From assembly GCA_014529385.2 (NCBI GenBank), contig CM043945.1, positions 93,876,612-93,940,611 of the forward strand: DNA of 64,000 bases, read 5' to 3'. Below, one piece after another: positions 11,637-23,522 of the stretch. This DNA comes from Adiantum capillus-veneris (Eukaryota > Streptophyta > Polypodiopsida > Polypodiales > Pteridaceae). The notes below the pieces were generated by a model. That model worked only from the letters and a program-made list of their open reading frames with translations, had not been told where the DNA came from and searched no databases. The translations under genes were made by a program, and so were the position numbers. How positions within the stretch are numbered: position 1 is the first letter of the stretch; each line of letters opens with the position of its first letter.

Positions 11637-12105
11637 TTAGAACCACTTGCCTGCAAATGAAGAAGTGAGAAAATACCACTCTATGTTTTCTTCTTCAGCT
11701 GTCCAAGCTTCAATAAGGTCTCGATTTGTTTGATCAAAAAAAAAAGGTAGACTATTGATGAGCTCTAAGAAGGGTTGAAATTCTTCAAAGCTAAGGCGAT
11801 AAACAGAAATCTCTAGAACTTCATTTTCTGGATCCAAAAGAGCAACCACGTCCCAAGTGATAAATTGCACTTGCTCTACAATTCCCAATGCACAAGCAGT
11901 TTGTATAAAAACTAGATCTTCATGCTCGTCGAAGGCCGTGAGAAAGTATCAATTGACTAGGAGCTCCTTTCCTTCGAGTTCCACACAGTCGGAGTGAGGC
12001 AACCTTCTCACAATTTCATAAAGAACATCCTCATCAAGTCCAATCAAGTTTGCAAGATTTAAAGACTCCCCTTGTGCTACAAAATTCCTGGACAAAAACT
12101 CCTTA
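11637..12105 (-). pseudogene. unknown domain unit A, upstream of gag, one in-frame stop
   Basis: The minus-strand frame reads from about 12105 into the ORF at 11888-11637, broken by a single TGA near 11952. It aligns with the unit at 12142-12621: both have an (IVRRLPH / VVRRLPH) helix, a VFIQ/AFIQ..CAL segment, RL(S/T)F.EF..(F/H)L.LINSLPF, and a following D/R-rich helix. The first helix recalls an F-box (L...E.V.RLP), but the typical rest of an F-box is not evident, so function is open. It may be one exon of a captured gene: TTTTTGTCCAG just upstream resembles a splice acceptor. The truncated relative at 23523-26562 has nothing here; its leader ORF lies only about 80 bp before gag. Unit A sits 50 bp before the gag start. 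Confidence 0.6.
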
Positions 12106-12141
12106 GGATTATGGTTAAATCATTCAAAAGCATAAAGAGAT

Positions 12142-12621
12142 TTACAATGTCTCTATGAACAAAGTGTCATAGAAAGTAGAGAAGGATGAGAATTTATACA
12201 AATTTGCAATCTTCTCTATGCTCTCTTTATCAAGACAAGCTCTGAATAGCTCCCTATCTCCTTTGTTGAAAGCGAAAGGAAGACTATTAATAAGACGCAA
12301 ATGAGGGAAAAATTCACCAAATGTGAGTCTATGAAGCATGAACTCTGGCCGCAAGTTTCCTGAAGAGTCTTCCTCAATGGTGAAATGCACTCGCCAAACG
12401 CCAAATTTCACTCTATTTACCAATCTTAGGGCACACACTAGTTGGATGAATGCGCGGTCTTCCTTAGTGCCCAACAACAACAGGAAAATGGAATCCACGC
12501 GTAGGACCTTCCGTCTTAACTTCACCACCCTCTTGTTATGAGGGAGACGCCTTACTACTTGCTCCTGCAACTCAATTGGTAATAGAGCTAGATCTCTAAG
12601 GATTGAACTTTCACTGCACAC
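12142..12621 (-). CDS. unknown domain unit B, weakly F-box-like (159 aa)
   Basis: Intact frame between the leader ORFs and gag, in the sense direction of the element. Near residues 10-28 is LALLPIELQEQVVRRLPH, an F-box-like helix. Further on are AFIQLVCALRLVN, an acidic loop, and RLTFGEFFPHLRLINSLPFAF. It is a diverged duplicate of unit A (11637-12105). A pyrimidine-rich stretch with CTAAC and TGTGTGTGCAG just upstream looks like a branch point and 3' splice site, so this may be a captured host exon or a spliced extra ORF as in Ogre-type elements. No retroviral domain is recognisable. The start at 12621 is simply the first ATG; if spliced, the true start lies elsewhere. Confidence 0.55.
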   Translation of the reverse strand: MCSESSILRDLALLPIELQEQVVRRLPHNKRVVKLRRKVLRVDSIFLLLLGTKEDRAFIQLVCALRLVNRVKFGVWRVHFTIEEDSSGNLRPEFMLHRLTFGEFFPHLRLINSLPFAFNKGDRELFRACLDKESIEKIANLYKFSSFSTFYDTLFIETL

Positions 12622-12722
12622 ACATTCCCAGTTAGAACAAATGATCGTTTTTTTGTTTCTTGTAACAACTTGGACAAAGAAAAAACAAACATATACACTA
12701 TTTTGCCGGGCTGCACTTCATT

Positions 12723-12941
12723 TTAAAATAAAATGAACACATGTACATCAAAAGAAGTGTGGTAGTTGATGAGAGGTAGAATGACAGGGTTTGGTGATGC
12801 AAGAATTTCTCCTGCTCTTTGGGCACAGAACATGAACACCATTCGTTGTTGAAAATGGATCTTTCTACTAATTGCAACGTTTATTCTAATGTATGGAGTA
12901 AAATGAAAGGGAAAAACCTCTATTCCTGGGCCATTATCCAT
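12723..12941 (-). CDS. leader ORF 2, unknown (72 aa)
   Basis: Small sense-strand ORF between primer site and gag. A homologous ORF of the same length is kept at 26033-26251 in the truncated plus-strand relative, with about a dozen amino-acid differences. Its C-terminal pattern NPVILPLI.YH.SFDV matches NPFILPLIRYD.SLDV of leader ORF 1, so the two are likely a diverged tandem duplication. It lies in the same frame as leader ORF 1, 21 nt downstream. No known domain recognised. Confidence 0.6.
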   Translation of the reverse strand: MDNGPGIEVFPFHFTPYIRINVAISRKIHFQQRMVFMFCAQRAGEILASPNPVILPLINYHTSFDVHVFILF

Positions 12942-12962
12942 GGCCTATGCATGTCCTAATGC

Positions 12963-13175
12963 TTAAAATAACACTAAAATATAGACGTCCAAGCTAATAT
13001 CGTACCTAATGAGAGGCAAAATGAAAGGATTTACCGAAGTGTTTATCTCGGCTAACCTAAGAGGACCTAAAATTCTACGAATTACTCGCTGAAATTGCAA
13101 CTTAGTACTAACAATTATGTGTACCTTTTGCCTTGCAATGGGAATGAAGGGATCATACAAATTCTCGTGATTCAT
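12963..13175 (-). CDS. leader ORF 1, unknown, conserved (70 aa)
   Basis: Sense-strand ORF about 75 bp inside the 5' LTR. Its counterpart at 25799-26011 has the same length. Comparing codons by eye, 14 codons differ silently and 4 differ in amino acid, strong evidence that the frame is, or was until recently, translated and selected. The protein is small and rich in Ile, Leu and Arg, with KVHIIVSTKLQFQRVI in the middle and NPFILPLIRYD near the end. No domain recognised. It may be part of a longer spliced or read-through protein with leader ORF 2. Confidence 0.7.
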   Translation of the reverse strand: MNHENLYDPFIPIARQKVHIIVSTKLQFQRVIRRILGPLRLAEINTSVNPFILPLIRYDISLDVYILVLF

Positions 13176-13230
13176 GCAAGCTACTTGATTATGCTAAAGG
13201 TTGAGCCTTCTCAAAACATACACAAGCCTG

Positions 13231-13248
13231 TCCTCAGTGGGGGCACCA
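13231..13248 (-). other. putative primer-binding site
   Basis: In element sense, TGGTGCCCCCACTGAGGA starts 3 nt after the 5' LTR. TGG pairing with a tRNA CCA end is expected here. The matching tRNA is not identified; it is not the common initiator-Met type. The same site (ACTAAGG variant) follows the LTR at 25722. Confidence 0.6.
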
Positions 13249-13251
13249 ATT

Positions 13252-13425
13252 TGAGGCAGTCCGGGGCGGGCAACAAGAAGAGCAACCTCTAGACACCCTT
13301 CAAGGCTCCCGTGCTGCTCAATTGGGTTGGGGTTGGAAAAAACAACAAACACACACACAAACCCGCAACCTAACCCTACACAAATTTGGGGCACCACCTA
13401 GTTTTGGATGCGAACTAGGACGCGT

Positions 13426-13523
<98 letters not shown>

Positions 13524-15899
13524 TGCTCGGGCTGCTTTGAAACGTATCGGCAATGATCAAGCAAACACAACTATATATTTAAGAAAGAGAGAGAAAGGGC
13601 GAGGGGGTGCTTGTTGCATTAATACCTTCTTACAAATCTGTCATGACAAATCAAAGTGAGATTAGTATTTGTTCAACATAGCTTGCGTAAATTTCACCAC
13701 AACGCATCACAAGAAAAGCCACCCCAATCACTGTCTTAAGGCCAGGGGAGTCCTCTCCACCCTGTCGCCCTCTTACAGTATGTGGGATTTATGGCTAGAT
13801 TGACGACAACACTAGAGACAAGCTATCAAGAACTTAACAAAAAACACCAAGACACTTACGCATCATTGTTGTCCATTACTTCACGTTGGAAGGGAGACAA
13901 AGTATCTAAGCTTAGTCCAAATCCACCCTCCTTGATTCAACAAATGTTGGGCTTACACTAGTAGGAGAAATGATAGATTTCCTACTCTCAATTGAATGAT
14001 CACTCTCTCTCTTACAATGGCATAGAGTTCCCTTGCTAATCCCCTATTACAACACATGCATAAGACAATGAGCTTCCACTCAAGAGCTCCTTCTAGAGAG
14101 GTTGAACTTGGCTTCTCAAGCTATAGCATAGTGCTCTTGCTTATGGCTCCCCCTTTTGTGCTAGCTACACCCTCCTTTTATAGCAATTTTGAAGGCTAGG
14201 GTTGCTCCTCTAACCATGGTTGGGTTAGATTTTCAGCAATTTATCTAATTTCTTTTTCTTGGAATTATCAAGAAGTTGGTGGGGAAAGAGAGAGGAGAGA
14301 AATGGAGGTGATAGGACTTTTCATAGTGGGTTAGTGTTAGTAGAGTTAGTATTAATTTACAAATGGAATTGGATATTTACAATGGGAGTATCCATGTAGG
14401 ATACAAATTAGGAAGAAAAACTCTTAAGAGGTAAGAAAAGGTGGATTTCTTACAAGGTTGATGCTCCAAGTGTCTTGAGTAGGGCCAATTTTGACGCCTG
14501 TTGACGGTCCACTAGCTTTGACGGTACATTTTTTCTCCACTCTTGACCTTCCTTGAGAGACAAAGTAATTGAAGTTGAGTAATCAACCACCATGATGCTG
14601 TCTTTTAAGAGAAGAGGCTGAATTTTGTGGTTTTTTTGATAGATATGGGTAAATTGGAGGAGGAAAAATGAGACTAGGTGGTCAAGTTTGGAATGGAATT
14701 GTGTGTGGGAGGTATGAGTTCACCATGGTTTCTCTTATTTTTTCAAGGTTGAGGAGAAGGTGAGTAGGGTGCAGAGAGGAGTGGTGAGAGAGATGGGGAT
14801 GATGAGTGGAGAAGTGTGTGTGAAAGAGGAAAATGATAAAGTGGAAGAGAGAGTGTGGCTGCATAGCATGGGAAAACTGGGGTCCACTAAAAAAATCATA
14901 GCTCACAGCTCGTAGCTCAAAAAAATATGAAAAAATTTGAGGCAAAAGTTCAGCCCACGAGCTACAACTTTTATTTGTATCACCTTTTCAAATTCGGAGA
15001 GCAAGTGAACTTTAAAAATTCAACAAAACCGACCGTTTTTTTCCACTGCAAAGGTCCTTGTGGGGTCCTTCTTTGGATGATTCTTTTGAATACCTCCAAG
15101 AGTGAGCCCTCCATAGTGCATGTATGCATGCCACCTACCCTTGACCTTATTTGGTAGGTCTATAATTGAAGATATTGTTGAGATCATGATATAAGTGAAT
15201 AGTACAACTAAGAAAATCAAATATTGAGGGGTCTAAAAAATATGTACATGTCAAATATATATAATATAGGTGGAAAAATATAAAGGGGTCAAAATAAATC
15301 TCGCTCATTATAAGGCTATCATAAAAAGATGAATATTTTTGGTGGTCTAATTTATGAGAGTAATAGAGAATATATGTAGGAAGGAAAAAATCACAATAGT
15401 GAAAAAAATATACACATAAATAGAACTAGTTTTTTTTGGATTTTTGTTGGGATGGAGTTACACCAAATATAAGAGAAGCTTACATGAAATTATTTCTATA
15501 TGGAATAAAGAGTATGAAAAATGGTAAGAAAAATTGTGGTAATGGTGAGGCAATGTACAGAGCATAAATAACACACACCTAGGTAGAAATATTTAAATAA
15601 ATACCAAAATAATTATGAAAAAATCTTTTATTTAGGCCCTATATACAAAGAAATATTTACATACGCATGGGCCATAATATACTTATATTTTTTATTTTAT
15701 TTTTATTTTTTTGGCTCAACTAGCCCAATGACTAGCTAATTGAGGGTTTTTTATTTCAGTAAGGAGATATGGGAAAAGTCCATTAACTCACACGCACCTA
15801 TATACAGTGAAAGGGTGAGGGTAACCACAGTGTTTGAGTGATTTGATAGGGTGAGATAACTCACTATGGCAATTACAAAGAGCGGAAAAACGGCTATCA
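13252..15899 (-). repeat. 5' LTR of the Tat-like element
   Basis: Copy of 3670-6279, 38 bp longer, mainly because its GA microsatellite (13431-13520) is about 90 bp instead of 55. Begins TGATAGCCG at 15899 in element sense. Few substitutions separate it from the 3' LTR, for example near 13751, 13906 and 14248. Confidence 0.95.
14174..14182 (-). promoter_or_regulatory. LTR TATA box
   Basis: TATAAAAGG on the minus strand within the 5' LTR, in a GCTATAAAAGGAGGG context also present at 4553-4561 and, on the plus strand, at 24875-24883. Its conservation in all three LTRs supports it as the element's core promoter. Confidence 0.65.
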
Positions 15900-15904
15900 A
15901 TAGT

Positions 15905-16410
15905 ATACAAAGCACTCATAAATTGCAACGAATGTCTTGCTCTTTAGAAATATTAAAATGAATGTCTTACATGCAAGATGTGTGCATATGCTTTTTTGAA
16001 TTGAAAGTATATTAGCTATTTGTAGACATAGAGAAATAGTATAGTGTGAATATTACTTAGGTAAATGTAGCATTTAAAATAGCAACAATGAATGATTAAT
16101 AAAAAATTCTTTTCTATATGATTAGATAGTATATATTTTCACAGGAGTACTTAAAAACAACAATTTCAAACCATTCAAACATTTGTATATGATACTAGAA
16201 TTTCCACGTTACCGACATAGTACCCATATAGTGAGCCAATACTAACCACAAAGACACTATATTCCCCGCGTCACTGAGGTGATGCCCTCGTGGTAAGCAC
16301 TGGTCCGTAAAATAGCTTACGCACACACTCACATTGTGTGGTAAGGTACCTTATGACTGCCGTGCAATAAGAGAAAAGGCACGCTACCACCCATAAAATG
16401 CACACATACA

Positions 16411-16412
<2 letters not shown>
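15905..16412. other. unassigned AT-rich DNA
   Basis: Right flank of the Tat-like element. No gene, repeat boundary or motif recognised. Confidence 0.4.
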
Positions 16413-16442
<30 letters not shown>

Positions 16443-16483
16443 ACACACACACACAATGTAGAGCATGCCTCCACACCACCCCT

Positions 16484-16572
<89 letters not shown>
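16413..16572. repeat. compound microsatellite (CA)n - (CT)n - (CA)n
   Basis: CA run around 16413-16455, unique stretch, CT run about 16491-16524, then CA run 16525-16572. The cysteine/valine and Ser/Leu low-complexity frames across it are artefacts of the repeats. Confidence 0.95.
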
Positions 16573-16574
<2 letters not shown>

Positions 16575-17645
16575 GTGACTCAAGAAATAACACCCAGTGG
16601 GCCTGACGGGGCCCTATTTATATTTAGTTATGCGCTTGTCAAGAATTAGGGTTTTCTCGGCGGGCCTGCATGAAAAACTGAATTGCCCAGCGGGTTTTTT
16701 GTGGGTTTCCAAATTTCTCTCAACTGGCTTCTTTGTGATCATGCTGAATGTAATTATGTAAATATGTTAATAAGACCTTGTGATCACACAAAATTTTAGG
16801 CAATTACATAAATCTTAAATCCCTTCCAGAAGACTATCTCTAATCCAAGAGACAACTAATGATAACCACTCCAATCCAGGAGCACAACTCCAATTCTGGA
16901 GTCCACCGGAGCTCTTGTCTAAGAGTCTGCAAAAGAACTTTTATTGCCACAACTTCACATTATTTTTCTTCCTCTTATCCTACTCCTTCGTCTTTCGACT
17001 GCTACTTGCACCATCTCGGTGTCGTAGTTGCCATGATTGTTGTCGTAGCCTTCCCATGAGCTTTATTGTTCAAAAATATAATGCTAATTATGCCAAAAAA
17101 AATGATGCTAATGCTCCTCCCCTTGAAATGAGATTTCTAATCTCCCAGTCCCTCATTGTGCAATGGAGCAGTCTTAGCATTTGGATTTTGCACGCTATCA
17201 AAAGATATGCATTTCAAAACGACGTTGTGCTTGGGTGCATGAAATTTAAGACTTTAATTTTTTTGTGAGAAAGAAAAAACAAGTATTCCCTCAATACTCC
17301 TCTCTGAAGTATCTCTGCACTTTAAAAGTGAAGCCACCCTTTGCCACCCTTCACAATTATAAGCTTTTATACTTTGAAAAGAATTTGAAAGTTTGTTTCT
17401 GAGAGATACCCCTCCCCAGGGGTCTATGCACAAAATATACAATTTACACTCTTATACAATTCTCAATATATATCAGAGTTATGGAAGCATTTGCATAGGG
17501 GAGGAGTTCACAGCGTCCGACCAAGCATGGAGTTTAGACCCTGAGCCGAACTGCATCTAGAGGTACCTAGCGAGGTGTTATGAATGAAAGCGTACTCAAG
17601 AAAAATATAACATTGTGGAGGTCAATGTATATGTACACCACGTTG
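16573..17645. other. unassigned DNA
   Basis: No recognisable product. The frame at 16915-17268 (plus) has no domain and ordinary AT-rich composition; not called. Confidence 0.4.

Positions 17646-20253
<2,608 letters not shown>

Positions 20254-20315
<62 letters not shown>
20254..20315. repeat. microsatellite (GA)n
   Basis: Uninterrupted GA run of about 60 bp. Confidence 0.97.
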
Positions 20316-20319
<4 letters not shown>

Positions 20320-21060
20320 GGCTATGGAGTTTAGACATTCTCACGTACCATACTTTAGAATCGATTAGGGGTTGTCGAAAGGCTTCTTGCTTTTCCGCAA
20401 GAGAGCAATGATGAGAGATATGTAGAGGTATCCGCCACGAAAGCTTTCGGAGAGCGCGTACACCGTGAAACGAGAGAGAAGATAATAAGCAAGTAGAGAG
20501 AGAGAGTACATCTTCTTCTTGAGAGGAGAGCTTATGGAGATGGTGATGAAGAGCTTGCACCACTCCGTATAATAGATACATATAGCCTTGTGGTAATAGA
20601 CGCAACACACGACATTGAAAACTGAGCACTAATCGACAAGTACAATAGTCTAGAGTAAACCCCAAGCCAAAAAGGTAGCGCTAGTTTTTGAGCCAGGAGT
20701 AGCTGCAAGCTTTTGGTAACTTTGCTAAAAACATGCCTTTGCTTTTGGTGGTCAACTCTTCACTTACCATTCAATTTTTACAGCAAAATTGGCCATCCGA
20801 GCAGTATCTTACCAACTAATGGAAATTGTAGATAGACCATGCCGCACTGTAATATCCCAACATAATTATGTCTTTCCTGTACTGCCCTGGCGTATTTATG
20901 GTACCACTTTTTATAAAAATAATTATCATAAAAATCTTGTTTGGTCTCATTTTTGCTCCGAGTGATCCTTTTTAAATCTGAGGGAGACTAAAATTAATAT
21001 TTTTACATTTAGGTTATTATAAAAAGCACATTGCTTTTTAAAAACGTCGAAAAGAATGAA
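20316..21060. other. unassigned DNA
   Basis: Nothing recognised beyond GA-rich tracts near 20480-20520. Confidence 0.4.
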
Positions 21061-21420
21061 AATCTAAAAACAACGTAAAAAGCAAAAAAAAAAAAGTAAA
21101 ATTTTCTAAAATTGAACCACGAGTTCCCCTCGCCCACTAGAATAAGAAAGCGAACTCACTTTTCACTAAAAAGCACTAAAAATCATGAAAAGCTATAAAT
21201 AATGTGAAAAGCACTCAAAAAGCATATTTTTACAAAATTGAACCACCGCTTCCTTGGAACACGTAGATTAAGGATCCGACCTTGCTTTTTGCAAAAAAGT
21301 ACCCAAAAGCATAAAAAACATGAAAAAGCTAAAAATAGCAGATGTTTTAATAATTGAACTAAACGTCCATCTAACCTACCGGAACATGGAAACAACCTTG
21401 CTTTTTACTTTAGAACTTTC
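21061..21420. repeat. degenerate tandem repeat, about 120-bp unit
   Basis: The phrase ATTGAAC(C/T)A recurs at 21111, 21237 and 21353. Each copy is followed by a C-rich segment and then a run of GAAAAGC / AAAAGCA words. The units are strongly diverged. Confidence 0.6.
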
Positions 21421-22041
21421 CAATATTATCAATCAAGCATGTGAAGTCAAAACTTGGCAAAATAGATATTGAAAGCTATTTTTCTTCTTTTTAGAAGAGA
21501 CCCAAAAATTGGGGATCTTACAAGTTTCGCAGCTAGAGTGGAGAGGGGTTTTGAATACTTTTGTAAATCTCCTTTTTGAACTCAAGCATTTTGCCTTAAT
21601 CTTCTTCAAAGCCCCCTCTTGTGGAAAGATACACTTTTTTTTCAAAGAGTTATGGGAGGCTGGCATGGTAGGAAGCCTCCAAGTAGGTACAGCCAACTGA
21701 GAAAAAATTGGGCAATCTGAGAAGCTTCATCTTTTGTGAAGGCTCCTTCAAAAAAGAGTTAGGAAACAATCCCACAAGCACAACACCTTTTTGGCAAGTG
21801 CATTAAAAGCCTTTTTGACTTCTTTGAGAAATTATCAAAAGGTAAACATACACATATTCAATTTCAAAAGGTAAACACACACATGTGAAAATTCCAAGGG
21901 TGAACACAAACATGTTCAAATGGCACACATACAGAAAAATAAATTAAAATTAATGAGTAGAATGAGCAGAGAATGCGTGCCGACGAGCTTCAATTAATGT
22001 CAAAATTAATCAAGCCATTACTTTCTCATGTTGAGAGGCGT
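21421..22041. other. unassigned DNA
   Basis: No supported gene. Short direct repeat near 21840-21900 (TTCAAAAGGTAAACA and neighbours). Confidence 0.4.
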
Positions 22042-23522
22042 ATACGCAAAACAGACCATGTGGCCTCTACACCAATACTATGCACTCTAGCCTCGTCATG
22101 GGAGGTACACAATAGGGGCATCACCTAGCTTGGAATGCATCTAGGACGCATGGTAAGGGGTTGGCACATAACGCAAGGAATATGTGAGAGAGGGAGAGGA
22201 AGAGATCATTAGAGATTTATTAGTACAGGCTTGATAAACACCATAACACAAGGAAGATGTGAGAGAAGGAGAGAGAGGGAGAGGAAGACATCATTAGAGC
22301 TTCATTAATATAGGCTTTATAAACACCATACAAACATTCACGAGGGGAATTGCACATAATTAAAATCTCACAAACTCATGTGTACATGTGGTAACTCAAA
22401 CCTCTTGTCCATTAAGAAACCAACACGAATAACCATAACTTTGTGCGCGTAAGGATGTACATACGAGAGCGTGAGTGCTAGAGCTTGATTGTATGTCCGT
22501 TTACAAAAGATAAGGCCTCCTTTTATAGGACAAGAGAGTGATTAGGGAAGAGATTATGATTAAAAGGAGTTATTACAAAGTAACCTCAGTTAGAGGCATT
22601 CCCCCAATGACAAAGCTCCATGTGCCATGTTTATTGACCAATTTCCTCCTAATCACCTTCCATAGCTTGAGCCCAAGAGCTTCCTTATAATATTTGAGAG
22701 AATCTTGAGAAATAAGAGAAAATCAATCAATAATGGAGAGAAACCTACAAGATATTATGTGTGTGGAGTTGGATAACCATGACTTCTTCCCATGTGGACA
22801 GATAGGCTCCACCATTTTGGCCATATCCCAAACCGTATCTCCAAAAATTATTTTAAAAAATAGGGAAAAAAACCCAGCTCAATGCCTACAAATTTTCTTT
22901 TGAAAATGTTTTTTAATTCGAAATGAAAAATATAGAAAAAAAAATCCACCAAAATATGTGTTCATCTTTTTCCTTCCAAAAGTTTTCTAGGTGGTCCCCT
23001 CTTGACTCCATGTGCAAGCTTTGTGTCCACAAGTGAAGTATGATTGCATTTGATAATATTTTGTTGACTACAATTTCATAATGCATAAGATTCTCTCCCC
23101 TTTCACTATTGACTCTTATTTTTCACCTATAGTGATCGTCAGGTAGAATCAACATCCAATGATTTTTTTTCATAGTGTTTGTTCCTACCTCTCCTTATTT
23201 TTGAGATCCAAATGTGTCAAAACCATAGCTATGTACACAATATATATATAGAATCTTATAGGATTTTCATGCATCAGGTCCTTCCTTCTCCAAGAAGCCT
23301 TGAACCCTTGACATCAAGTACATACCAAGAGAGAGCTGGACCAAAAATTTGAAAAGCGGCCTTTATTAGCCCTCCCCTTGAAACTAGAGGCATTTATTTC
23401 TCTAGCTTTGTACTTGATTCTTTCTCAATTGAGATGGAGGAGTCTCTCTCTCAAAAATATCCATCATAGGTGCTTGATCAAACCTCAAAAAGTACTGCTT
23501 AAGTCTCCAACCACTGACATGT
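22042..23522 (-). mobile_element. 3' remnant of an older relative of the Tat-like element
   Basis: At 22130-22160 GGGGCATCACCTAGCTTGGA and CTAGGACGC resemble the LTR text at 3810-3845. Near 22512-22523 is a minus-strand TATAAAAGG box. Around 23360-23372 the minus strand reads a polypurine stretch (AAGGGGAGGGCTAA) like the tract at 6280-6295. So 22042-23362 is a diverged 3' LTR and 23373-23520 is the end of pol. It stops abruptly at 23522, where the plus-strand LTR of the next element begins. Confidence 0.65.
23382..23520 (-). pseudogene. C-terminal end of a gypsy polyprotein
   Basis: The minus strand encodes HVSGWRLKQYFLRFDQAP and continues some 25 residues to a TAG. VSGWRLKQYF corresponds to VNGYRLKPYL near residue 1691 of the 6308-11587 polyprotein. 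The rest of the gene is missing because another element sits at 23523. Confidence 0.65.

Larger units (their letters stand above)
3670..15899 (-). mobile_element. complete Ty3/gypsy LTR retrotransposon, Tat-like (dual RNase H)
   Basis: About 12.2 kb, read on the minus strand: 5' LTR (13252-15899), primer site, two leader ORFs, a duplicated unknown domain, gag-pol (6308-11587), polypurine tract, 3' LTR (3670-6279). The host duplication is ATAG on both sides (3666-3669 and 15900-15903). It becomes ATAGT if the terminal A of the LTR is excluded. By eye the LTRs differ at roughly a dozen positions besides GA-repeat length, so insertion was recent. The polyprotein has a degenerate first RNase H and a second complete one, the arrangement known from the plant Tat lineage (Tat, Ogre, Retand). 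Extra coding sequence upstream of gag recalls the ORF1 of Ogre elements. With an intact pol frame and matched LTRs it is a candidate for current or recent activity. Confidence 0.95.
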
